From the NCBI GenBank assembly GCA_900763675.1, contig CAAFLE010000085.1, forward strand, positions 1 through 16,438: 16,438 bases of DNA. The letters run 5' to 3'. Numbering within the stretch: position 1 is the stretch's first letter; every line of letters starts with the position of its first letter. The notes under the pieces were generated by a model. That model was not told the origin of the DNA. It did not search any database and saw only the letters and a list, made by a program, of their open reading frames with translations. Below are positions 6,170-13,622 of the stretch, piece by piece. The translations under genes and the position numbers were made by a program. The stretch comes from an uncultured Oscillospiraceae bacterium (lineage in GTDB: Bacteria; Bacillota; Clostridia; Oscillospirales; Oscillospiraceae).

Positions 6170-7570
6170 TCAGGCGTTCTTGTTCTTGATGTACTCGTCG
6201 ATGGCGGTGGCGGCAGTCTTGCCGGCGCCCATGGCGAGAATGACGGTGGCGGCGCCCGTGACGGCGTCACCGCCGGCGAACACGCCCTCGTGGGTGGTCT
6301 TGCCCTTCTCGTCGGCGATCAGGCAGCCGTGCTTGTCCGCTTCCAGACCGGGCGTGGTCATGCGGAGCAGCGGGTTGGGGCTGGTGCCGAGAGCGTCAAT
6401 CATGGCATCCACTTCGAGCACGAAGTTGGAACCCTCGACAGGCATCGGGCGGCGGCGACCCTTCTCGTCCGGCTCGCCGAGCTCCATCTTGATGCACTCG
6501 ATGCCGGTCACGTAGCCCTTCTCGTCGCCGATGACGCGCACCGGGTTGGTGAGCAGCTGGAACTCGACCTCTTCCTCCTGCGCATGGTGGACCTCTTCCT
6601 TACGGGCGGGGACCTCTTCCATGCCGCGGCGGTAGACGACGTAGACGTGCTCCGCGCCGAGACGCTTCGCGCAGCGGGCGGCGTCCATGGCGACGTTGCC
6701 GGCGCCGACGACGGCGACGCACTTGTGGTGCTTGATCGGCGTGTCGTAATCCTCGCGGTACGCCTTCATGAGGTTGATACGGGTCAGAAACTCGTTGGCG
6801 GAGTAAACGCCGAGCAGGTTTTCGCCCGGAATGCCGAGGAAGCGGGGCAGACCCGCGCCGGAGCCGAGGAACACGGCTTCAAAGCCTTCCTCGGTGAGCA
6901 GCTCGTCGATGGAGATCGCACGGCCGATGACGGCGTCGGTGACAATCTTCACGCCCATCTCCTCGAGCGCGGCGACTTCCCGCGCCACGATCGCCTTGGG
7001 CAGACGGAACTCGGGGATGCCGTATACCAGAACGCCGCCCGCTTTGTGGAACAGCTCGTACACGGTGACCTCGTAGCCCATGCGGGCGAGATCGCCCGCG
7101 CAGGTCAGACCGGCAGGACCGGAGCCGACGACTGCGACGCGGTGACCGTTGGAAACGGGCTTTTCGACCTTGGCGTTGGGGTCGGCATGGGCAGCGTGCC
7201 AGTCGGCGACGAAACGCTCGAGACGGCCGATGCCGACGCTCTCGCCCTTGATGCCGCGGACGCACTTGCCCTCGCACTGATGCTCCTGCGGGCAGACGCG
7301 GCCGCAGACGGCGGGCAGGCTGTTCGTGGAGGTGATGATCTTATAGGCTTCTTCAAACTCGCCCTCGGCGACCTTGGCGATGAACTCCGGAATGCGGACG
7401 TTCACCGGGCAGCCGTTGACGCAGGGATGCTGACGGCAGTTGAGGCAGCGCTTCGCCTCGTCGACGGCGATCTCCTCGGTGTAGCCGAGAGCGACCTCGT
7501 CAAAGTTCTTATTGCGTACCAGAGGCTCCTGCTCCGGAATGGGGTTTTTGGTCATACTCATATTAGCCAT
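6170..7570 (-). CDS. gltA: NADPH-dependent glutamate synthase small subunit / NfnB-type flavoprotein
   Basis: The 466-aa protein matches the GltD/NfnB family in length and order of motifs. The N-terminal iron-sulfur region has C42-x2-C45-x4-C50-x3-C54 and C89-x3-C93-x5-C99-x3-C103, for two [4Fe-4S] clusters. The FAD site is VGSGPAGL (148-155) and the pyridine-nucleotide site is VGAGNVAMDAA (288-298). The C-terminal FAD closure is FAGGDAVTGAA. Because the gene sits directly after an NfnA-like gene and no glutamate synthase large subunit is present, it most likely forms an NfnAB complex. That complex transfers electrons between NADH, NADPH and ferredoxin in the cytoplasm by flavin-based bifurcation. 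Annotation as glutamate synthase would come from family resemblance alone. GGAGGTG (7577-7583) precedes the ATG by 6 bases and lies inside nfnA. The ends overlap by 8 bases, indicating tight coupling. Confidence 0.92.
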   Translation of the reverse strand: MANMSMTKNPIPEQEPLVRNKNFDEVALGYTEEIAVDEAKRCLNCRQHPCVNGCPVNVRIPEFIAKVAEGEFEEAYKIITSTNSLPAVCGRVCPQEHQCEGKCVRGIKGESVGIGRLERFVADWHAAHADPNAKVEKPVSNGHRVAVVGSGPAGLTCAGDLARMGYEVTVYELFHKAGGVLVYGIPEFRLPKAIVAREVAALEEMGVKIVTDAVIGRAISIDELLTEEGFEAVFLGSGAGLPRFLGIPGENLLGVYSANEFLTRINLMKAYREDYDTPIKHHKCVAVVGAGNVAMDAARCAKRLGAEHVYVVYRRGMEEVPARKEEVHHAQEEEVEFQLLTNPVRVIGDEKGYVTGIECIKMELGEPDEKGRRRPMPVEGSNFVLEVDAMIDALGTSPNPLLRMTTPGLEADKHGCLIADEKGKTTHEGVFAGGDAVTGAATVILAMGAGKTAATAIDEYIKNKNA

Positions 7571-8414
7571 GTCTTACACCTCCGGTGATGTGGCAGATAT
7601 GCTCCTTGGCGGCGGCTTCCTCGCCGGCGTAGAAGGAGTTGCGGGCGATCAGCTCGTCCCAGTCAACCTCGTGACCGTCAAACTCGGGACCGTCCACGCA
7701 GGCGAACTTGGTCTCGCCGCCCACGGTCAGACGGCAGCCGCCGCACATACCGGAGGCGTCGATCATGATCGGGCAGAGAGAGCAGATGGTCTTGATGCCG
7801 TAGGGCTTCGTGGTGAGAGAGGTGAACTTCATCATCTTGAGCGGTCCGATGATGAACACTTCGTCGTATTCACGGCCGGACTTGATCAGCTCTTCCAGCT
7901 TGGCGTTGCCGAAGCACTTCTCGCCGTAGCTGCCGTCGTCGGTGCAGATGTAGAGGTTGGTGGAGTGGGAGCGCATTTCGTCCTCAAGGATCACGATGTC
8001 CTTGGAACGGAAACCGGCGACCATATCGACCTCGATGCCGGCTTCGTAGAAGCCCTTGCACACAGGGTAGCCGATGGCGCAGCCGACGCCGCCGCCGACA
8101 ACGCAGACACGCTTCTGTCCGCCGATCTGGGTGGGCTTGCCCATGGGACCGACAAAGTCGGCAAGGCAATCGCCCGGCTCCATGAGCTCGAGCATACGGG
8201 TCGTCTGACCGACGGGCTGCACCATGATGGTGACGGTACCCGCTTCGCGGTCGTAATCCGCGATCGTCAGAGGCACGCGCTCGCCGTGCTCGTCCAGACG
8301 CAGAACGATGAACTGACCGGGCAGGCACTTCTTGGCGACCAGCGGGGCCTTGATCACATATTCAAGGACCGTGCCGGCCTCATTCAGGGGCCGCTTGCTT
8401 ACGATAGGAAACAT
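7563..8414 (-). CDS. nfnA: NfnA-type FAD/NAD and [2Fe-2S] subunit (sulfide/dihydroorotate dehydrogenase-like)
   Basis: With the start at 8414 the protein has 283 aa, the usual length for this family. AGGAAA (8421-8426) stands 6 bases upstream. A longer reading from 8486 adds residues unlike the family. Visible features are the FAD-binding RVPLTIADY (46-54), the NAD-binding VCVVGGGVGCAIGYP (103-117) and the C-terminal [2Fe-2S] region with D219, C224, C227 and C239, ending in FACVDGPEF. Known NfnA proteins use three Cys and one Asp for this cluster, and D219 is the natural candidate. It pairs with the NfnB/GltA-like protein to exchange electrons between NAD(H), NADP(H) and ferredoxin. It is the first gene of the operon, with a -10 element at 8495-8503. 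Confidence 0.9.
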   Translation of the reverse strand: MFPIVSKRPLNEAGTVLEYVIKAPLVAKKCLPGQFIVLRLDEHGERVPLTIADYDREAGTVTIMVQPVGQTTRMLELMEPGDCLADFVGPMGKPTQIGGQKRVCVVGGGVGCAIGYPVCKGFYEAGIEVDMVAGFRSKDIVILEDEMRSHSTNLYICTDDGSYGEKCFGNAKLEELIKSGREYDEVFIIGPLKMMKFTSLTTKPYGIKTICSLCPIMIDASGMCGGCRLTVGGETKFACVDGPEFDGHEVDWDELIARNSFYAGEEAAAKEHICHITGGVRHG

Positions 8415-8494
8415 AGCTTCTTTCCTTTCTTCCATTGGATTGCATTTTCCACAGGCGAAAATGGGGAATCTCCGCCTTACAGTCACATACGCGA

Positions 8495-8503
8495 ATTATA
8501 GCA
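8495..8503 (-). promoter_or_regulatory. Extended -10 promoter of nfnA-gltA
   Basis: On the minus strand TGC-TATAAT occupies 8503-8495, about 80 bases before the ATG at 8414. The -10 is perfect and the -35 is poor (GTTCCA at 17 bases), fitting an extended -10 promoter. Confidence 0.6.
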
Positions 8504-8594
8504 TAAAAACCGGCATTTGGAACATATTTTTTCAAAATTCATCCCGGCAGGGCATTAGCTTTTTCCTATATTGTCCGGCATTTTTCCGAAATCG

Positions 8595-8623
8595 TTGCTT
8601 TTTTGGGAAAAATATGATAAAAA
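8595..8623 (+). promoter_or_regulatory. Candidate promoter of prfC
   Basis: TTGCTT (8595-8600), a 17-base spacer and TAAAAA (8618-8623) lie in an AT-rich stretch about 100 bases before prfC. The -10 box is poor and other hexamers overlap, so the position is uncertain. If correct, the leader would include the mini-ORF and hairpin that follow. Confidence 0.3.
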
Positions 8624-8659
8624 TAAATGTTCATACTATTTGTAAGGAAGAGTCGTGCC

Positions 8660-8671
8660 ATGAAGGATTAA
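8660..8671 (+). CDS. Possible three-codon leader mini-ORF (MKD)
   Basis: AAGGAAG (8644-8650) lies 9 bases before ATG-AAG-GAT-TAA. A well-spaced ribosome binding site in front of such a short frame, followed by a hairpin and then prfC, could be a regulatory leader. Chance is a real alternative, because any ATG near a purine run could look like this. Confidence 0.2.
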   Translation: MKD

Positions 8672-8677
8672 AAAGAC

Positions 8678-8704
8678 GGTGAATTTTTCCAATAAAAATT
8701 TACC
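8678..8704 (+). promoter_or_regulatory. Hairpin in the prfC leader
   Basis: Bases 8678-8688 pair with 8694-8704: 11 bp including one G-U, with the loop CCAAT. The stem ends directly before GGAAGG (8705-8710), the prfC ribosome binding site, so its folding could affect initiation. It is AT-rich with no T tract after it, so it is not a terminator. Confidence 0.4.
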
Positions 8705-8723
8705 GGAAGGATGAATCAGAACT

Positions 8724-10313
8724 ATGAGCGATCTACAGCGGGAAATCTCGCGGCGGCGGACGTTTGCGATCATTTCCCACCCTGACGCGGGCAAAACGAC
8801 ATTAACCGAAAAGCTCCTTCTTTACGGAGGGGCGATCCAGCTCGCCGGCTCGGTAAAGGGCAAGGCGGCGGCACGCCATGCGGTCTCCGACTGGATGGAG
8901 CTGGAAAAGCAGCGCGGCATTTCCATCACGTCGTCGGTGCTGCAATTTGAGTATAACGGCTACTGCATCAACATTCTCGATACGCCCGGTCATCAGGACT
9001 TCTCCGAGGACACCTACCGCACGCTCATGGCGGCGGACAGCGCCGTCATGGTCATCGACGCCGCCAAGGGCATCGAGCCGCAGACGCGCAAGCTCTTCAA
9101 GGTCTGCGCCATGCGGCATATCCCCATATTCACGTTCATCAACAAGATGGACCGCGAGGCACGCAGCCCCTACGATCTGCTGGAGGAGCTGGAGAAGGAG
9201 TTCGGCATCGGCACGTACCCGATGAACTGGCCCATCGGCTGCGGCGTGGACTTCAAAGGCGTGTACGACCGCGAGAAGAAGGAAGTGCTTGCGTATACGC
9301 AGTTCCACGCGGGCAGCCGCGCCATCCATGCGACGGAGCTTTCCATGGACAACAGGGACGGTCTCCGCGAGGCGCTGGGCGAGCGGCTCTATAATACGCT
9401 GTGCGACGATGTGGAGCTGCTGGACGGCGCGGGCTATGAATTTGATCTTGAGCTCGTCCGCAGCGGCGATCTCAGCCCCGTGTTCTTCGGCTCGGCGCTG
9501 ATGAATTTCGGCGTGGAACAGTTTCTCGCGAGCTTTCTCGATCTCACGACGCCGCCGCTGCCGCGGCTGTCGGACGGCGTGCCGGTCGAGCCGACGGACG
9601 AGCATTTTTCCGCGTTCGTATTCAAGATTCAGGCGAACATGAACAAGGCGCACCGCGACCGCATCGCGTTCATGCGCATCTGCTCGGGCAAATTCGAGCG
9701 CAATGAGGAATACTTCCATGTGCAGGGCAATAAGCCCATCAAGCTCGCGCAGCCGCAGCAGATGATGGCGGAGGAGCGCCAGATCATCGACGAGGCATAC
9801 GCCGGAGACATCATCGGTGTTTTCGACCCCGGCATTTATTCCATCGGCGATACCATCTGCTCCAAGGACAAAAAGGTGCGGTTTGAGGGCATTCCGACGT
9901 TTGCGCCCGAACACTTTGCCGCCTTTGAGCGCAAGGACACGATGAAGCGCAAGCAGTTTGAAACGGGCATCCGCCAAATCGCGCAGGAGGGCGCCATCCA
10001 GATCTTCCATGAGCCGAACACCGGTCTGGAGGAGGTCGTTGTCGGCGTTGTCGGCGTGCTGCAATTCGATGTGCTGGAATACCGTCTGCAAAGCGAATAC
10101 TCCACCGCCGTGCGCCGCCGTGCGCTGCCGTATGAAAACATCCGCTGGATCGTGAGCGACACCGATCCCACGACGCTCATGCTCACCCGCGACACCAAAT
10201 GGGTGCAGGATTTCAAGGGCAACAACCTGCTGCTCTTCGGCGGCGAATGGAACATCGCCTACACGCTCAAGCAAAACCCCGGTCTGGAGCTTGCCGAATT
10301 TTCCCGGAACTGA
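8724..10313 (+). CDS. prfC: Peptide chain release factor 3 (RF3)
   Basis: The 529-aa translational GTPase has the same length as Escherichia coli RF3. The G domain shows G1 SHPDAGKTT (18-26), G2 RGISITSSV (64-72), G3 DTPGH (86-90) and G4 NKMD (140-143), followed by beta-barrel domains. MSDLQREISRRRTFAIISHP is a typical RF3 N-terminus, which separates it from EF-G, LepA and TetM-type proteins. RF3 uses GTP to remove RF1 or RF2 from the ribosome after termination. The gene is transcribed alone, divergent from nfnA, and ends at a strong terminator. Its ribosome binding site (GGAAGG, 8705-8710) is rather far from the ATG at 13 bases, and an out-of-frame ATG at 8711 lies between, which may lower expression. 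Confidence 0.96.
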   Translation: MSDLQREISRRRTFAIISHPDAGKTTLTEKLLLYGGAIQLAGSVKGKAAARHAVSDWMELEKQRGISITSSVLQFEYNGYCINILDTPGHQDFSEDTYRTLMAADSAVMVIDAAKGIEPQTRKLFKVCAMRHIPIFTFINKMDREARSPYDLLEELEKEFGIGTYPMNWPIGCGVDFKGVYDREKKEVLAYTQFHAGSRAIHATELSMDNRDGLREALGERLYNTLCDDVELLDGAGYEFDLELVRSGDLSPVFFGSALMNFGVEQFLASFLDLTTPPLPRLSDGVPVEPTDEHFSAFVFKIQANMNKAHRDRIAFMRICSGKFERNEEYFHVQGNKPIKLAQPQQMMAEERQIIDEAYAGDIIGVFDPGIYSIGDTICSKDKKVRFEGIPTFAPEHFAAFERKDTMKRKQFETGIRQIAQEGAIQIFHEPNTGLEEVVVGVVGVLQFDVLEYRLQSEYSTAVRRRALPYENIRWIVSDTDPTTLMLTRDTKWVQDFKGNNLLLFGGEWNIAYTLKQNPGLELAEFSRN

Positions 10314-10320
10314 TATAAGA

Positions 10321-10358
10321 GAAAACCGTCCCGTATCCTGCGATACGGGACGGTTTTC
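10321..10358. terminator. Bidirectional terminator between prfC and degV
   Basis: Bases 10321-10337 pair perfectly with 10342-10358 (17 bp) around the loop CTGC. The stem carries A4 and T4 at its outer ends, so it can serve prfC on the plus strand and degV on the minus strand. Confidence 0.85.
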
Positions 10359-10397
10359 GGCTTTCGCTGCGCCGCTTCCCTGGGTACAGGGAACGGC

Positions 10398-11252
10398 TTA
10401 CCACTCATACGTCGTATTATCGTAAAACACGATGCCGAACGTGCCTGGACCGACGTGCGTGCCGACCGAAGCACCGATCTGCCCCAGCTCGGCGGGGGGC
10501 AGACGGAGCGTTTTTGTGATGTAATCCTGCAATCTGTCCACCTGATGCGGGTCCGTGGAGTAGCCGAGCATATATTCCCGCTCGGCGAGAATGCCGCCCA
10601 TGCTCTCCAGCGTTTGGATGATCCCGGCGTTTGCCGCGGCAATGCCGCGTGCCTTGCCGGTGGCAAGCACGCGCTGATTGATTTCGATGAGCGGCTTGAG
10701 ACCCAGCGCCTTTCCGGCGATGTTCGTCAGGACCGTGACGCGCCCGCCGCGGCGCAGATGGTCGAGGTCCTCCACCATGCCCAGCAGGTGGGTGTGGCGC
10801 TTTTCCCGCTCAAGCGTCATGGCGATCTCGGCGGCGGAAGCACCCTCGTCGCGCAGTCTTGCGGCGCGGCGGACCTGGATCTGCTGGCTGAGCGACGCCT
10901 GAAAGCTGTCTACAACATAGCTCCCCTCCAGCCCTGCTTCCTCCATAGCGAGACGGGCGGAGGTGAAAAGACTGCTCATTGCGCCCGAGATCACGACCGT
11001 CACGACGCTGTCGCCCGCTTCCTTCGCCGCCCGGTAGTATTCGAGATAGGGGGCGGGACCGGGCTGGCTCGTCTGGGGAATGCCGCCGGCGGCAGTCAGC
11101 TTTTTATAGAACTCGTCGCTCGTCATATCAACGCTGTCCCGGATGACGGTGCCGTCCGGAAACGTGACGATGTTGGGAATGATGTCGATGCCCCACTCCT
11201 TTGCCTGCGCAGGGGGCATATCGCAGGCGGAATCGGTCAGGATCCGTACCAT
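10398..11252 (-). CDS. DegV family fatty-acid-binding protein
   Basis: The 284-aa protein has the DegV/FakB pattern: TDSACDMP (6-13), TSQP (61-64), ISGAMSSLFTSA (88-99), VDS (114-116), HLRRGGRV (165-172) and a C-terminal beta-rich half ending in GIVFYD. DegV proteins bind a fatty acid in a buried pocket. Some (FakB) present it to the kinase FakA for use in phospholipid synthesis. No fakA gene is seen here, so which lipid and which partner are unknown. The start is supported by AAGAGGAAG (11259-11267) six bases upstream. It is transcribed alone, leftward, from an extended -10 promoter and ends at the shared terminator. The usual ASLGQG segment reads ASLSQQ (119-124), a small departure from common members. 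Confidence 0.92.
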   Translation of the reverse strand: MVRILTDSACDMPPAQAKEWGIDIIPNIVTFPDGTVIRDSVDMTSDEFYKKLTAAGGIPQTSQPGPAPYLEYYRAAKEAGDSVVTVVISGAMSSLFTSARLAMEEAGLEGSYVVDSFQASLSQQIQVRRAARLRDEGASAAEIAMTLEREKRHTHLLGMVEDLDHLRRGGRVTVLTNIAGKALGLKPLIEINQRVLATGKARGIAAANAGIIQTLESMGGILAEREYMLGYSTDPHQVDRLQDYITKTLRLPPAELGQIGASVGTHVGPGTFGIVFYDNTTYEW

Positions 11253-11295
11253 AGCGTTCTTCCTCTTTCTACAGCTTTAACAACGCGGTAGTGAT

Positions 11296-11304
11296 ATTGT
11301 AGCA
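11296..11304 (-). promoter_or_regulatory. Extended -10 promoter of degV
   Basis: On the minus strand TGC-TACAAT occupies 11304-11296, about 45 bases before the ATG. No recognisable -35 box stands at 17 bases. Confidence 0.5.
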
Positions 11305-11357
11305 TAAACGCCCGTCGGAGGGAAGCAAAAAAAGCTCCGATCTTTTTCTCTTTTCTA

Positions 11358-11386
11358 TTTACAGGAGGAAAAAACCTCTATATAAT
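11358..11386 (+). promoter_or_regulatory. Near-consensus promoter of the GH3/HD-GYP operon
   Basis: TTTACA (11358-11363), a 17-base spacer and TATAAT (11381-11386) form the strongest promoter in the window. A start near 11393 would leave a leader of about 26 bases containing GGAGG (11408-11412). Confidence 0.8.
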
Positions 11387-11418
11387 ATTACACTGTATTA
11401 TTATCGGGGAGGGTGCGG

Positions 11419-12003
11419 ATGAATGCGGTCATCGGCGCGGCTGCGGCTGCGGGCTTTGTCTTGTTTGCCGGTTACGATCTCGCCGCTCTTCGGAAGAAAA
11501 CGGGACCCTTTTCGCGCTGCGGCTTTGCCGCCGGGTGCGTTCTCTGGCTCATTGCGGCGGGGCTGACCGCTTATGCCTGCCGGGACGCGGTTTTGCCCGG
11601 GCTGCGCGGCGCTTTTGCCGCGGCGGGCGCGTGCTTGTCTGCCGGGCTGCTTGTGTGGGCGCTTTTCTTCTCTCTTCCGAAAGGTACCTATTCCGACCCC
11701 TCCGCCCGGCGGCGGGCGTACAATGAGAAGCTGTATGCGCTCTGCCGCCATCCGGGACTTCTGTTCTTCGGCGGGATGTGTGTGTTTCTGCGCCTTCTCC
11801 TCGGACGGGGCAGCGCGTTTGGGCTGGGGCTGTTGTTCGCGTTCGATCTTGTCTATGTCGTTTTGCAGGACCGGATTGTTTTCCCCCGCGTTTTCGTCGA
11901 TTATGCGGCGTACTGCCGGTACACGCCGTTTCTTATTCCGAGCGCAGAGAGTTTCCGGCGATGTGTTCGCCAGTGCAGAAATAGAAAGGACAGCGGGACA
12001 TGA
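11419..12003 (+). CDS. ICMT/PEMT-like integral membrane methyltransferase, putative
   Basis: The 194-aa protein has about five hydrophobic segments. Its C-terminal half carries RHPG (110-113), then LQDRIVFPRVF (149-159) and YCRYTPFLIP (165-174). This is the layout of isoprenylcysteine carboxyl methyltransferase-like and phospholipid N-methyltransferase-like proteins: RHPxY, an acidic-Arg pair, Y-x3-TP-x-hIP. Such enzymes use SAM to methylate lipophilic substrates in the membrane. The usual Glu before Arg is Asp151 here and the N-terminal half is not diagnostic, so activity is inferred. ATG at 11419 was chosen over GTG at 11413 because GGAGG (11408-11412) is 6 bases from the ATG. It is the first gene of the operon and overlaps the GH3 gene by four bases (ATGA), showing translational coupling. 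Confidence 0.65.
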   Translation: MNAVIGAAAAAGFVLFAGYDLAALRKKTGPFSRCGFAAGCVLWLIAAGLTAYACRDAVLPGLRGAFAAAGACLSAGLLVWALFFSLPKGTYSDPSARRRAYNEKLYALCRHPGLLFFGGMCVFLRLLLGRGSAFGLGLLFAFDLVYVVLQDRIVFPRVFVDYAAYCRYTPFLIPSAESFRRCVRQCRNRKDSGT

Positions 12004-13586
12004 ATCTGGTCGATGCTCTGCTGCGGGAAGCTCCCGAAAAGGTCTGGGAGGATTACTGCGGCTTTCTGGAGCTATCCGTTGATGAATATATGGCTCTGCA
12101 AGACCGGCTTCTTACCGAACAGCTCCGGCTGTGGAGCGGCTGTCCGCTCGGACAGCATTTTCTGCGCGGGAAAGCCCCCGCCGATTATGAAGAGCTGCGG
12201 CAGACGCTGCCGCTGACTACCTATGACGATTATGCCGATCTCCTTTTGCAGCGCCGGGCGGACGTTCTTCCGCTGCCCCCGGTCACGTGGATCGAGACGA
12301 CGTGGGAGGGCGGTCACCACCCGGTAAAGGTCGCGCCCTATACAAGAGGCATGGTGGACACGTTCAGCCACAACGGCGTCACATCCATGATCATGGCGGG
12401 CGCCAGTGAAAAAGGGCGCTTCACCATGGGAAACCGGATATTATCGGGACTTGCGCCCATGCCGTACCTCACCGGACTCATCGGTCTCATCCTCAACGAG
12501 GAATACGGCTTTGATTTCATGCCGCCCCGCTCCACGCTCGGAACGATGAGCTTTTCTGCCCGCAGCAAGTACGGTCTCAAGCAGGCGATGAGCCGCGGCA
12601 TGGACTATTTTCTGAGCATGGGCAGCGTGGCGTATTACCTGAGCCTGAATCTCTCCCAGACCTCCGGCGGGAAAAAGAAAAAGAGCGCCTCCAAAATGCC
12701 GCTGCCCGCCGTGATAAAGATTCTGCGGGCGCAGATGGCGGCGAAAAAGGAAGGGCGGGACATTCTGCCGAAGGACCTTTTTTCACCCATCGGCTTTATC
12801 TGCGCCGGAACGGACAACGCCTGCTACAAGGACGAGCTGGAAAAAATGTGGGGCGTCCGCCCGCTGGAGCTTTTCGCCGGCACTGAATCGGGCATGGTCG
12901 GCTGCGAGACATGGAACCGCAGAGACTTATATTTCTTCCCCGACGCGGCGTACTATGAATTTCTGCCAGAGCGGTGGATCCGCACAAAGGACAAATTCCC
13001 GCCCACGCTGCGCATCAATGAGGTGCAGCCGGGCGAAAAGTACGAGCTGATCGTTTCGGTGTTCCGCGGCGGCGCGTTCATGCGCTACCGCACCGGCGAC
13101 ATCTACTGCTGCACCGGCGTCGGCAGCGAGGAGGACGGCTCCGCGCTGCCCCGGTTCCGCTATGTGGACCGCCACCCGGACATCATCGACATCGCGGGCT
13201 TTACCCGCATCACCCGATACTCGGTGGACGAGGTCATAAAGCTCTCCTCGCTGCCGGTGGCGGCGTGGGTCGCGCTCAAGGAGTTTGACAAGGCGACGCG
13301 CCACCCGTATCTGCATATGTACATCGAGGTGGAGCCGGAGGCGCTTACCCGCAGCGCCGTGACGGCGGACGTGCTGCGCCGCCACATGGAGATCTATTTC
13401 AACTATCTCGACAACGATTACGACAATCTCAAAAAGATCCTCGGCATGGAGCCGCTGCAGATCGACATTCTGCGTGTCGGCACGTTCGCGGAATACCGCC
13501 GCCGGTACGGCGCGGAGATCGAGCGCGTCAACCCGCCGCACGAGGAGCTGACCGCCCTGCGGAAGCTGCAGGAAACGGAATTTTAA
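12000..13586 (+). CDS. GH3 auxin-responsive promoter family protein (acyl-adenylating enzyme)
   Basis: The 528-aa protein has the GH3 arrangement within the ANL superfamily: an N-terminal helical start, FAGTESG (292-298, the usual YGxTE position), MRYRTGD (361-367, YRxGD) and PRFRYVDRHPD (384-394, the hinge region). A C-terminal domain follows. Plant GH3 enzymes activate a carboxylate such as indole-3-acetate or jasmonate with ATP and join it to an amino acid. Bacterial homologues are largely uncharacterised. The phosphate-binding loop, usually a Ser/Thr/Gly-rich SSGTTxG-type motif before K-x2-P, reads ETTWEGGHHPVKVAP (99-113), so it has lost the Ser-Gly-Thr core but keeps Gly-Gly, Lys and Pro. 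ATP use therefore needs proof. The gene overlaps the methyltransferase gene by 4 bases, and the GGDEF/HD-GYP gene follows after 36 bases. Confidence 0.82.
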   Translation: MNLVDALLREAPEKVWEDYCGFLELSVDEYMALQDRLLTEQLRLWSGCPLGQHFLRGKAPADYEELRQTLPLTTYDDYADLLLQRRADVLPLPPVTWIETTWEGGHHPVKVAPYTRGMVDTFSHNGVTSMIMAGASEKGRFTMGNRILSGLAPMPYLTGLIGLILNEEYGFDFMPPRSTLGTMSFSARSKYGLKQAMSRGMDYFLSMGSVAYYLSLNLSQTSGGKKKKSASKMPLPAVIKILRAQMAAKKEGRDILPKDLFSPIGFICAGTDNACYKDELEKMWGVRPLELFAGTESGMVGCETWNRRDLYFFPDAAYYEFLPERWIRTKDKFPPTLRINEVQPGEKYELIVSVFRGGAFMRYRTGDIYCCTGVGSEEDGSALPRFRYVDRHPDIIDIAGFTRITRYSVDEVIKLSSLPVAAWVALKEFDKATRHPYLHMYIEVEPEALTRSAVTADVLRRHMEIYFNYLDNDYDNLKKILGMEPLQIDILRVGTFAEYRRRYGAEIERVNPPHEELTALRKLQETEF

Positions 13587-13622
13587 GGAACCCAAAACCG
13601 CGAAAGGAAAGGAGGCAGGAAA

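Larger units (their letters stand above)
8415..8723. other. Divergent AT-rich intergenic region between nfnA and prfC
   Basis: This 309-base gap is markedly richer in A and T than its surroundings. It holds the leftward nfnA promoter, a weak candidate rightward promoter for prfC, a possible three-codon mini-ORF at 8660-8671 and a hairpin at 8678-8704. A further 8-bp pair (8580-8587 with 8606-8613) has an 18-base loop and no obvious role. No other gene is seen. Confidence 0.7.

Noticed and set aside
6290..7588. A 432-codon plus-strand frame opposite gltA.
   Set aside because: The His/Val/Asp/Ala-rich translation is the usual mirror of a GC-rich gene; the minus strand has all iron-sulfur and flavin motifs.
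8487..8487. A longer nfnA start near 8486 giving 307 residues.
   Set aside because: The extra residues do not resemble the family N-terminus, and AGGAAA with proper spacing precedes the ATG at 8414.
8802..10274. A 490-codon minus-strand frame opposite prfC.
   Set aside because: It lies fully inside the RF3 gene and shows no domain of its own.
11315..11340. Hairpin TCGGAG/CTCCGA followed by a T-rich stretch as a terminator, and its 12-base likeness (TCGGAGCTTTTT) to the first 20 bases of the window.
   Set aside because: No plus-strand gene ends here; it lies between divergent promoters and outside both expected transcripts. The short match is in low-complexity sequence and may be chance.
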